Positions 55,955 through 64,000 of a stretch of DNA of 64,000 nt are shown in pieces. Position numbers and translations under genes: made by a program. Positions within the stretch are counted from its first letter, which is position 1, and every line of letters starts with the position of its first letter. The notes below the pieces were generated by a model. That model made no database searches. It saw only the letters and a list, made by a program, of their open reading frames with translations, and had not been told where the DNA came from. Location of the stretch: NCBI GenBank assembly GCA_030374765.1, contig JARGXX010000116.1, forward strand, positions 124,001 through 188,000, in the 5' to 3' direction. This DNA is from Agarophyton chilense (lineage: Eukaryota > Rhodophyta > Florideophyceae > Gracilariales > Gracilariaceae).

Positions 55955-58900
55955 TTATAATTTAGCTGGATTCCTTGCCCTATTAATTTCGTAGATGGCA
56001 GCAGCTCCCATACCAGAACCAATACACATGGAAACAACACCGTACCTTCCATTCCTTCGGCGAAGCTCGTGTATGATCGACACAGACAGACGAGCTCCTG
56101 TCATTCCTAGTGGATGACCTATCGCAATTGCTCCTCCCATAACGTTGACGATGTCTCTATTCAAGGACAACTTTTCAATACAATAATCCGCCTGTGAACC
56201 AAATGCCTCGTTGATCTCGAAAAGATCAATATCATCTACACTCAAACCGGCTTTCTGCAAAACCGCAGGTATTGCAATCGCTGGCCCAATACCCATAACT
56301 GCGGGATCAACACCTAAGACGCTGAACGCTTTCAAAGACGCCAATGTTTCCAGATTTCTTGCCTCTGCTTCGGATCGTTTCATCAGCATGACCAGGGCAG
56401 CCCCATCACTTAGTTGGGACGAGTTTCCCGGCGTTGTGCTTCCACCCTTTTTGAAAACTGCAGGTAATTTCGCAAGTGTGGACATGGTTACTCCCAAACG
56501 TACACCTTCATCTGTGTTAACAATGATGTCTTTCACTCCAGTGACTTTCTTCGTTGCTGTGTCTATAACCTTCACTTGAGTTTTGACTGGGACAATTTCA
56601 TGACGCTGCCTTCCAGAAAGCTTGACCAGGGCTGCACGAGCATGGCTGCAGACAGCGAGTCTATCTTGCCGTTCACGAGAAATTCCGAATCGCTCAGCAA
56701 CATTCTCAGACGTCTGTCCCATTGTTAGGTAACAACTACTTGCCTCTACTCTTCTCCGAACCTTCGGATTTGGTCTGAGTTCAGTGTTTCTCATAGATGC
56801 CATGCTCATGCTTTCTATGCCACCAGCAATGGCGATATGGTAGTGACCAGCTTGAATTGCTGCTGCGGCATCAACAATAGCTTGCAGGCCTGACGAACAT
56901 AGTCGATTAACGGTTTTGACAGGTACAGACTCCGAAAGACCGGCAATCATCTCAGCTACCCGGAGTTGGACGACGCCAGTATCCCCTCGCTGCAAAACAT
57001 TACCAGCGATTATATCTCCTACTTCATCCAATCCTACACCAGTTTCTTTGAGAATTCTCTTCAGCAATGGAATGAGAAGGTCCTCTGGTAGTGTATCCTT
57101 GAAGCCACCTCTCCCAGCCCGTCCAACAGCTGTGCGATATGCCGAAACTACAACAACGTCATCGGCCATTCCGGAAAAGAGAGTGGGATTAGGAACATGT
57201 CCTAAAGGCATGACGGCCATTCCTGACCTTGTGAGGGGAAAAGACGGCTTGAAAAGCGGGAAACCATCCGAAAGGCGATGAAAAGTTTCAAGCCTCTTCT
57301 TCACACCCAGAGAACCACCAAACTTGTTTTGAGCCCAATACATTAGACCTCCCTTGAATGCAGGAAATGCCATACCCATGACAGAGCATATGTCCAGATC
57401 GGAGGTGGACGTCGCAACACCCTCAGCTAGGATACGGCAACCCTCATTCACACATGGCAGAAGAATCATGTCCACGATATCTTCATCTGAAATATTTCCA
57501 GCTCTTTTTCGCATAGCTTGAATGTAACCCATACCGAGGTTGCTTCGTGCTTCATTCAAGAATGGTGCAATTATATTTTGATCAGGAACACCCATCTTGG
57601 TTCCCGCCTTGTATGAGTAGAACCCATTTCCTGTCTTTTGTCCCTTTCGCCCTGCCGCTAAAAGACTCTTCACCAACGACCTTGTTCCTACAGCTCTGTC
57701 TGCATAAGATGTTTCAAACACTTCTCCCACTGCAACTCCAATGTCCAGTCCGACTAAATCTAACACTCGAAAAGGGCCCATTGGAATTCCGAATGCTTCT
57801 AATGCTCGGTCAATTCGATACGGATCGATATCTAAGTCAACAACCAAGAAACTTGCGACCATGCTTTGAGGAAAGTACATTCGATTTACAGCAAAGCCAG
57901 GACAATTGCCCACCAAAACAGGGGTCTTTTTTGTCTTCTTTCCCAGGGCAATAACATCCTTTATGACGTTAGGACTTGTGGATTCGGAGCGAACAACCTC
58001 GAGCAATGGCATTTTATGAGCTGGGGAGAAAAAGTGTGCTCCAATGATCCGCCCTTCTCTCTGCGCCTGGGGTGCACCCATTCCAATGAGGTCAAGATTA
58101 AGAGTGGAAGTGTTTGTGGCAAGTATACAGCCATCCTTGCAGACAGATTGAAGCTCGCTGAATATTTTTTGCTTCAGGATGGGATTCTCCAACGCAGCTT
58201 CAATAACAATATCCACTTGTGAAAGCTTGGAGTATTCTGTTGTCACGGTAAGAAGAGCTAGTTTAGAAACATGCTTTCCAAGATTCTTCTTCACCCTCTG
58301 TTTGGCCCCCTGTGCAAGTTTTTCGTTTAGTTCCTTGATGCAAACAGGAATATCGACCATTAGCATAACTGTCGCAATGCCCGCACCCATAAATCCACCC
58401 CCAATCACACCCACAGACTTTGCAGGGTCCCCATCCTGACCTGGATTCGGGTCATTCGGGAAGTTAATTTTCGTGGTTCCCCTGCTGGCAAAGAATGTAT
58501 GAATGAGACTAAGGGAATGCGGAGAAGTCACAAGAGCCATAAACACCCGAGCTTCTTCTACTAAGCCCTTTCGACCTCCGTGAACAACACCGAACAAAGC
58601 CACGTCGATCAGCGCTTGGTATTGCATGAGGTGCCCTCCCCGTGAAAGCTTGGGCACCATCCTGGCGCTAAATGCCCCGGCAATCCTGGTACATTTCGCT
58701 TCAGGTTCCAGCCTATCTCTCCGATCGATTGTACACGTACGTGGAACTGAGCCGATGACTACTTTGTTAGCAAGTTCCACAGCCGCAGAAACAGCGTCTT
58801 CTGCAACGATATCAATCAAACCTATGGATTCTGCTTCTCGCGCGCTAACGACAGTGCTGAGTAGCATCATTGAAACTGCCTTTTCGAAACCTACGAGTCT

Positions 58901-59347
58901 TGGCAACCTCTGAGTTCCGCCGAGACCAGGAATAATGCCGAGCTTCAACTCTGGCAGTGAGAAAGAGCTTTTTGGAGAAGCAGTTCTCGCTGAGCAAGAA
59001 AGCACGAGTTCCAAGCCGCCACCAAAGCAAATACCATCAATCGCTGCGATGACAGGCTTCTGGCCATCCTCCGCGAGAGAATAGCAACGAGATGTTTCTG
59101 GTGTGAAAATACTCTCGACAGCTGAAGCAGATGAAAACTCTGAAATGTCTGCTCCCGGAGAAAAGAAAGTAGAGGATCCCATCGCCGTAACGACAATTGC
59201 TTTCGTCTGTGGGCGACTCACAACCATATCTAAGGTTTCAGAGAGTTTTGCCTGCATGACTGACGAAAGTGCATTTACCGGGGGGTTCGTAAAGGTGATG
59301 ATGGATATGCCATCGTGGCGATGATTTGTGGTAATTTCAGGCGCCAT
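55955..59347 (-). CDS. Trifunctional beta-oxidation enzyme: enoyl-CoA hydratase / 3-hydroxyacyl-CoA dehydrogenase / thiolase fusion, peroxisomal
   Basis: A single 1130-residue frame with three enzymes. Residues 1-200: crotonase fold with catalytic Glu113 (GGGLEL) and Glu133 (PELKLG), spaced as in bacterial FadB. About 308-690: 3-hydroxyacyl-CoA dehydrogenase with the NAD loop GVIGGGFMGAGIA, the catalytic His in GAHFFSPAHKMP (about 437) and a second C-terminal helical domain. About 726-1125: thiolase with nucleophile Cys in NRLCSSGLQ (about 817), EINEAFGS, GHPLGMTGAR and the second Cys in MCIGSGMGAA (about 1106). It would carry out the last three steps of fatty-acid beta-oxidation. The C-terminus AKL is a PTS1 signal, so peroxisomal. 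In plants (MFP2 plus KAT) and bacteria (FadB plus FadA) the thiolase is a separate chain. No frame disruption. Confidence 0.93.
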   Translation of the reverse strand: MAPEITTNHRHDGISIITFTNPPVNALSSVMQAKLSETLDMVVSRPQTKAIVVTAMGSSTFFSPGADISEFSSASAVESIFTPETSRCYSLAEDGQKPVIAAIDGICFGGGLELVLSCSARTASPKSSFSLPELKLGIIPGLGGTQRLPRLVGFEKAVSMMLLSTVVSAREAESIGLIDIVAEDAVSAAVELANKVVIGSVPRTCTIDRRDRLEPEAKCTRIAGAFSARMVPKLSRGGHLMQYQALIDVALFGVVHGGRKGLVEEARVFMALVTSPHSLSLIHTFFASRGTTKINFPNDPNPGQDGDPAKSVGVIGGGFMGAGIATVMLMVDIPVCIKELNEKLAQGAKQRVKKNLGKHVSKLALLTVTTEYSKLSQVDIVIEAALENPILKQKIFSELQSVCKDGCILATNTSTLNLDLIGMGAPQAQREGRIIGAHFFSPAHKMPLLEVVRSESTSPNVIKDVIALGKKTKKTPVLVGNCPGFAVNRMYFPQSMVASFLVVDLDIDPYRIDRALEAFGIPMGPFRVLDLVGLDIGVAVGEVFETSYADRAVGTRSLVKSLLAAGRKGQKTGNGFYSYKAGTKMGVPDQNIIAPFLNEARSNLGMGYIQAMRKRAGNISDEDIVDMILLPCVNEGCRILAEGVATSTSDLDICSVMGMAFPAFKGGLMYWAQNKFGGSLGVKKRLETFHRLSDGFPLFKPSFPLTRSGMAVMPLGHVPNPTLFSGMADDVVVVSAYRTAVGRAGRGGFKDTLPEDLLIPLLKRILKETGVGLDEVGDIIAGNVLQRGDTGVVQLRVAEMIAGLSESVPVKTVNRLCSSGLQAIVDAAAAIQAGHYHIAIAGGIESMSMASMRNTELRPNPKVRRRVEASSCYLTMGQTSENVAERFGISRERQDRLAVCSHARAALVKLSGRQRHEIVPVKTQVKVIDTATKKVTGVKDIIVNTDEGVRLGVTMSTLAKLPAVFKKGGSTTPGNSSQLSDGAALVMLMKRSEAEARNLETLASLKAFSVLGVDPAVMGIGPAIAIPAVLQKAGLSVDDIDLFEINEAFGSQADYCIEKLSLNRDIVNVMGGAIAIGHPLGMTGARLSVSIIHELRRRNGRYGVVSMCIGSGMGAAAIYEINRARNPAKL

Positions 59348-60101
59348 ACTTCAACCCAAGTGAAGGTTTTATGAAACACTCAAAACAGACTGCAGAAATA
59401 TATGTGCTCAGCGAACCGTGAATAGAAGCTCTAGATATTCGAGAGATGTTGCTACGGATCAAATCGAGGACCAGTTCCGAAGCAAAAAATGTGCCTTCTT
59501 TAATCTTCCAGGTCCGGGAAACGCGCCGAGAAATTTTCCGAAGGCTGGCTCTCGCTTTGATATCTTGTAGCTGTGAGTCTCATCAAACAATGCACATCTG
59601 CGTCCAATAGCAACAGTGTCCCGAAGAAAACTTAGGAGTGAATCTTCTGTTGGGAGATCTATAACGGCACCCCTGCGCATATGGCCACTGGCAAACGTTC
59701 CGAACAGATTGCACCATCCTGACGAAACCTGGATTTGATTTGCGAGCTTGAAATTTTCTGTGGAATCTGGATCTGTGGATCTGTGATCTAAAACTGAAAA
59801 CCATTTTTATCCCTGCTGGGTAGTAGAAAGTAAAGTACAAAAGTTCAGTTGGCTTGGGCAGTACGAACTTTGCACAAAATTTTGAATGCAGTGCGATTGC
59901 AGTTTGTTTTGAAGTTTTGAACGCGAAGGTTGCAGTGCTCTTCAAGCCTGAGGACGACCAGGACGTATAGAAGCATTCTACATATTAACATTTAAACGTT
60001 CGGCAGCGCCTCTCTTGCTGGCCGTTCGATAGTTCCACGGACTGAGCGTCGGCGCGCGTCTCCTAGAATCTATCCTCGAAGTATCGTCCTCTCCCCAATC
60101 A
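59348..60101. other. Region between divergent beta-oxidation fusion and SMC2 genes
   Basis: Holds both promoters and a small minus-strand frame described separately. No TATA box stands out. Confidence 0.35.
59459..59806 (-). CDS. Hypothetical small protein or terminal exon
   Basis: The frame is open for 115 codons and reads protein-like (NQIQVSSGWCNLFGTFASGH, RRGAVIDLPTEDSLLSFLRD, LFDETHSYKISKREPAFGKF). The only ATG is at 59680, giving 73 residues. A possible splice acceptor, TTTTCAG, lies at 59795, so an upstream exon may exist. No family is recognised. Confidence 0.4.
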   Translation of the reverse strand, partial: KWFSVLDHRSTDPDSTENFKLANQIQVSSGWCNLFGTFASGHMRRGAVIDLPTEDSLLSFLRDTVAIGRRCALFDETHSYKISKREPAFGKFLGAFPGPGRLKKAHFLLRNWSSI

Positions 60102-63100
60102 ATGTATTTGGAAAGGATAATCCTTGAGGGTTTCAAGAGCTATGCGACTCGGACTGAAGTTAAAGATTTCGATCCTTACTTCAATGCCATCACTGGCCTC
60201 AATGGGTCGGGAAAGTCAAATATTTTGGACTCAATATGCTTCGTTCTGGGTATAACCAACCTGTCTCAGGTTCGGGCATCATCGCTGCAGGATCTCGTGT
60301 ACAAAAGCGGACAAGCTGGTATCACAAAAGCAAGCGTCACGTTAGTGCTCAACAATACCGATAAGAGTACATCCCCTGTTGGATACGAGCAGCCCGACCA
60401 AATCACTGTTTGTCGGCAAATCGTGATTGGAGGCCGGAACAAGTATCTTATCAATGGAATCAATGCACAGCCGAGTCGCATTCAGAATCTGTTTCATTCA
60501 GTTGGCCTCAATGTAAATAACCCACACTTTCTCATCATGCAGGGTCGAATTACAAAAGTTATCAACATGAAGCCGGCGGAAGTCTTGTCGATGATCGAAG
60601 AAGCAGCTGGTACAAAAATGTATGAGAACAAAAAAGAAGCAGCTTTACGTACCATTGAGAAGAAAGAGCGCAAAGTGGAAGAGATCAATTCTCTTCTTGT
60701 GGAAAAAATCAACCCTTCTATTGAGAAGCTGGAGCTCGAACGAGAGCACTACCTTGAATGGAACACAAATAACAACGATATTGAGGCATTGAATCGATAC
60801 GTCATAGCAAAAAAGTATTGGCGTGCAGAGCAGAGACTTATGAGAAGCTCAGGAGAAGGAGCAAAGCTCGAAGAGAAGTTGAACGACGCTCAAGATTCGA
60901 TCGCTGACCTCGAGAAGAGTCATTCAGAGGCTTCAAATGGATTGAAACAAATGCTTCAAGAATATGACAAAGAACGACAAGATGGAAGTCTAGAATCTAA
61001 GCAAGATATGGTAGATGAGCTCAGCAAGAAGCTTGTTCAGATGCGAAGCTCTTGGTCAAATCAGAAAGTAGCTCTTGAATCGGAGGAGAAAACAGTGATG
61101 TCTGTCGACGATAAACTTTGTAGTCTGAAACAAAAACTTGAATCTCTTCGCGTACAAGCTGACAAAGCCAAGAGTAATATCCCACGAGATGAAGAGAGTT
61201 TAAAAACCGCCAAAGAAGAATTGGAGTCTGTTGAGACTGCGATGTTAACTGGAGCGAGTACTCAAAGGTCACAGGGATCAAGTGCCGGCTCCATCATCGA
61301 TCAGCTGGAAGCGGCAAGACGCGCCACTAGTAACGCTCAGACTGAAATTGAGTCATTCCAGGTCGAAAAGAGACATGTAACAGAAGAGATGACCACCAAA
61401 GCAGACCAACTTTCAAGAGACAGAGCAAACGTTCGAAATTTGGAGAGTAAGAAGAAAGCTGCCGAAAAAGCTATTTCGGACGCCAAACTGGCTGTTCATG
61501 AATTAGACTTCGATGGTCGGGAAGCGGAAACCCTAAAAATACAGCTAGGCGAAGAGAAGAAGCGGGCTGTCCTACTTACGGAGAAAGTGGATCAGCTACG
61601 AGCTCGGTTGGGGGCCTGTGACTTCAGATACTCAGATCCACATCCGAGTTTTGACCGTAGAAAGGTTCACGGATTAGTTGCAAAGCTCATTTGCGTCAAA
61701 GATCCCAAATTGACAACGGCGATTGAAGTTACAGCTGGTGGAAGACTGTATCAAGTTGTCGTTGACACAGATAGCACTGCGAATGAGTTGTTGAAGAGAG
61801 GAAGATTGATTCGTCGAGTCACAATTTTGCCGCTTAACAAGATTAGACATGAGGTCCTTCATGAGTCCAAAATTCGAAGGGCGAAACATATTGAAAGGTC
61901 TGCCGAATTGGCTCTCAGTATGATTGGGTACGATCATGAAGTTGTAAATGCCATTGAGCACGTTTTTGGCCGAACTCTAATATGCTCTGACATGGATTCT
62001 GCGAGACGAGTAACCTTTGATAGGGGAATTAGGACGAGGACCGTTACTTATGACGGAGACAGTTATGACCCATCAGGCACAGCTTCCGGTGGTTCTTCAA
62101 CACAAGCGCGTTCTTCGGTTTTATCCCTGTTAAGCAGTCTATCCGACGCAGAATCTGAGTTAGAAATACATCATGGCCACGTGACTCGCCTTCAATGTCG
62201 GGTTGACATGGTTGATGAGAGAGCAAGAAAATATCGGCAGCTTCAGACAACAGTTCAAGTTCGGGAGGATGAGGCTAAGCTGCTTGAGCAACAATTAGAA
62301 GAGACATCTACTGGACGACTCATGAAGGAAGTTGAAATTCTGCGAAAACGAGTTTCAGAGATACCGTCTGTCCTTGCAAAGGCCAAGGATTCTCTCCGAG
62401 AAAACGTCTTAAAAGTCCAAGAGCTAGAACTTGCCATGGAAAACCGGGAAAGTGCAAAGGACAGAGAAAAGAAGGAAGCTGAAGCTGCCCTCATAAAAAT
62501 TCGTAGTTCTTACGAGAAAGCTGTATCTGCTCTCCAGAATACGAAAGACGAGCATTCGCGTCTCATTGTTGAAGCAGAAGCGACTGAGGAGGAGATCGAA
62601 AGACTTCAAACACAGCTTATAGGTACCCTTCGTCCTGCTTTGGAAAAGCTTACAAAAGAAGTCAAAGATCTGGGGTCCAAAACTGTGGATACTGCTAATA
62701 TTTTTGAGGTTGCGAAAGAAGAGCTGCAAGGAGAGAAGGACCGACTGATCAATTCAAGCAAATCTATAAGCATTGCTCGGAAGAGAACTGAAGACCTTGC
62801 AGAAAAGATTGAGGGACTCAATCTTGAGGTAGCACGGTTAAAGAGCAAGTTAAAAGAATCAGAGAGAGCAAAATTCACCGCGAAACAAGTAGTCGCAGAA
62901 CTGGACGACAAGTTCGCTTGGATTGCGCAAGAAAAGGGGCGCTTTGGAGCTACAGATTCGGAGTATGAGTTCTCTGAAGAGAAGCTCTCATCAAGTTCCC
63001 ATAAGCTGAATGCTCTTGAGCATCGGCAGGACTATCTTTCGAAAAAAATAAACAAAAAGGCAATTCATATGTTCGAAACAGCGAAGGAAGAGTACAGGGG

Positions 63101-63752
63101 ATTGCTAAAGAAGAAGAAAATCATTGAAGAGGATAAAGAAAAGATTGAAAAAGTTATAAATGGCCTAGACGAAAAGAAAATGGTTGCCGTGGAGAAAACA
63201 TGGAGAAAAGTCAATGAAGACTTTGGTAATATCTTTTCGGATTTGCTCCCGGGTACAAACGCAAAGCTGGAACCACCAGAAGGACACTCTGTTGAGTCTG
63301 GTCTCGAGATTCGTGTCGCTTTTGGTGATGTGTGGAAAGATTCCCTCTCCGAATTATCCGGTGGTCAACGTAGTCTAATTGCACTTTCTCTCATTCTAGC
63401 GATGTTGAGGTTCAAACCAGCCCCTATGTATATTCTTGATGAGGTTGACGCTGCCCTTGACTTGAGCCATACCCAGAATATTGGTAGAATGCTTCGTCGT
63501 CATTTTACGGGTTCACAGTTTCTTGTGGTTTCCCTCAAGGAAGGTATGTTCAGCAACGCAAACGTGATTTTCCGAACAAAGTTTGTGAACGGCCTTTCAA
63601 CTGTGAAGCGTACAGAAAACACCGCTGTGCAGGATGACGCTGCATCTCCCAAGATTACACTTGGAAGTTCGAGTTCCATGCACGACAAGGAGAATATTGA
63701 CAACGAGTCGCGAGGAAACACAAGACGCCGAAAACGCACTGTACGGGAATGA
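60102..63752 (+). CDS. SMC2: SMC2, condensin ATPase subunit
   Basis: Predicted 1216-residue protein, the normal size of SMC2. The N-terminus MYLERIILEGFKSYATRT and Walker A GLNGSGKS (residues 32-39) are typical, as is FLIMQGRITKVINMKP. Long coiled coils at about 170-510 and 670-1030 flank the hinge (about 515-660, from HPSFDRRKVHGLV to GTASGGSS). The C-terminal head has the signature LSGGQRSL (about 1085) and Walker B YILDEVDAALD (about 1108). With SMC4 and the kleisin and HEAT subunits it forms condensin, which compacts mitotic chromosomes in the nucleus. It has no intron. The tail after residue 1150 is Ser/Arg-rich and ends RRRKRTVRE. Confidence 0.97.
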   Translation: MYLERIILEGFKSYATRTEVKDFDPYFNAITGLNGSGKSNILDSICFVLGITNLSQVRASSLQDLVYKSGQAGITKASVTLVLNNTDKSTSPVGYEQPDQITVCRQIVIGGRNKYLINGINAQPSRIQNLFHSVGLNVNNPHFLIMQGRITKVINMKPAEVLSMIEEAAGTKMYENKKEAALRTIEKKERKVEEINSLLVEKINPSIEKLELEREHYLEWNTNNNDIEALNRYVIAKKYWRAEQRLMRSSGEGAKLEEKLNDAQDSIADLEKSHSEASNGLKQMLQEYDKERQDGSLESKQDMVDELSKKLVQMRSSWSNQKVALESEEKTVMSVDDKLCSLKQKLESLRVQADKAKSNIPRDEESLKTAKEELESVETAMLTGASTQRSQGSSAGSIIDQLEAARRATSNAQTEIESFQVEKRHVTEEMTTKADQLSRDRANVRNLESKKKAAEKAISDAKLAVHELDFDGREAETLKIQLGEEKKRAVLLTEKVDQLRARLGACDFRYSDPHPSFDRRKVHGLVAKLICVKDPKLTTAIEVTAGGRLYQVVVDTDSTANELLKRGRLIRRVTILPLNKIRHEVLHESKIRRAKHIERSAELALSMIGYDHEVVNAIEHVFGRTLICSDMDSARRVTFDRGIRTRTVTYDGDSYDPSGTASGGSSTQARSSVLSLLSSLSDAESELEIHHGHVTRLQCRVDMVDERARKYRQLQTTVQVREDEAKLLEQQLEETSTGRLMKEVEILRKRVSEIPSVLAKAKDSLRENVLKVQELELAMENRESAKDREKKEAEAALIKIRSSYEKAVSALQNTKDEHSRLIVEAEATEEEIERLQTQLIGTLRPALEKLTKEVKDLGSKTVDTANIFEVAKEELQGEKDRLINSSKSISIARKRTEDLAEKIEGLNLEVARLKSKLKESERAKFTAKQVVAELDDKFAWIAQEKGRFGATDSEYEFSEEKLSSSSHKLNALEHRQDYLSKKINKKAIHMFETAKEEYRGLLKKKKIIEEDKEKIEKVINGLDEKKMVAVEKTWRKVNEDFGNIFSDLLPGTNAKLEPPEGHSVESGLEIRVAFGDVWKDSLSELSGGQRSLIALSLILAMLRFKPAPMYILDEVDAALDLSHTQNIGRMLRRHFTGSQFLVVSLKEGMFSNANVIFRTKFVNGLSTVKRTENTAVQDDAASPKITLGSSSSMHDKENIDNESRGNTRRRKRTVRE

Positions 63753-64000
63753 GCTGTAGTGAATTTCGCTTCGAAAGAAGGGGAATTGGCTTCATTTTAC
63801 CTTCACGAGAATGGACGTGTTCATTTTCCACCTCGAAAGTGAAGTTCGGAGTGTAGCTGTACTGCAATCGTATACATTTACAAAGTCATGCAGTTTGACC
63901 GAATAAAAGTTATGCTGAGCTCTTCCTTGCGGTCACGCAAGGACCATAATCGTTCCTAGCATGTTTAAAATGGATTTGGTCCAAAACAAGCTGGGACCCC
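63753..64000. other. 3' flank of SMC2
   Basis: Contains a polyadenylation-type AATAAA (63902-63907) and the hairpin listed next. No further gene begins before the edge. Confidence 0.5.
63925..63942 (+). other. 3' hairpin after SMC2
   Basis: CCTTGCG-GTCA-CGCAAGG is a perfect 7-bp stem with a 4-nt loop, about 170 bases after the SMC2 stop and 18 bases after AATAAA. Confidence 0.45.

Noticed and set aside
1-64000. CRISPR arrays, operons and bacterial-type regulatory sites
   Set aside because: The window is eukaryotic (spliceosomal introns, SMC2, eIF3i, YIPF6); no regularly spaced direct repeats were seen.

Overview
The window looks like nuclear DNA of a photosynthetic eukaryote with few, short introns, probably a red alga. 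This is inferred from gene content and layout, not proven. Supporting evidence is a plastid-type ferredoxin and a fibrillin (PAP) protein, both with transit-like leaders, beside cytosolic and nuclear housekeeping genes. Most genes are single open frames. Two contain short GT-AG introns (55-104 nt), one of which carries a TACTAAC-type branch site. Compact gene islands alternate with transposon-filled stretches, as is known for florideophyte red algae such as Chondrus.

Layout. 1-6016: minus-strand Ty3/gypsy LTR retrotransposon running off the left edge, followed by a small inverted-repeat element. 7.1-19.6 kb: gene island with a RING-H2 protein, eIF3i, a spliced [2Fe-2S] ferredoxin, a membrane RING protein, a MAP kinase kinase-like kinase, a plastid fibrillin, a five-exon YIPF6/Yip4 gene and a thiamine-phosphate synthase. 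19.6-24.7 kb: three Tc1-type DNA transposons in a row, one carrying a solo LTR with a clear 5-bp target duplication. 24.7-30 kb: decayed coding fragments, a tRNA-like A-box/B-box pair and copies of an 18-bp palindrome. 30.1-37.8 kb: a strikingly C-rich, G-poor (+ strand) island with two diverged copies of an orphan gene on the minus strand flanking a plus-strand block. It is broken and of unknown, possibly virus- or plasmid-like, origin. 38-53.7 kb: orphan frames, decayed genes, a second copy of the first Tc1 element in inverse orientation, and another Tc1 relic. 53.8-64 kb: second gene island with a small CxxC protein, a trifunctional beta-oxidation fusion (hydratase, dehydrogenase and thiolase in one chain ending in AKL) and SMC2.

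The host genes do not form a pathway. They cover translation (eIF3i), vesicle traffic (YIPF6), signalling (MKK, RING ligases), plastid function (ferredoxin, fibrillin), thiamine synthesis, peroxisomal fatty-acid breakdown and chromosome condensation (SMC2). The most notable items are the single-chain beta-oxidation enzyme, the strand-skewed orphan island at 30-38 kb, and the palindrome TGGCCTCATATGAGGCCA found four times.
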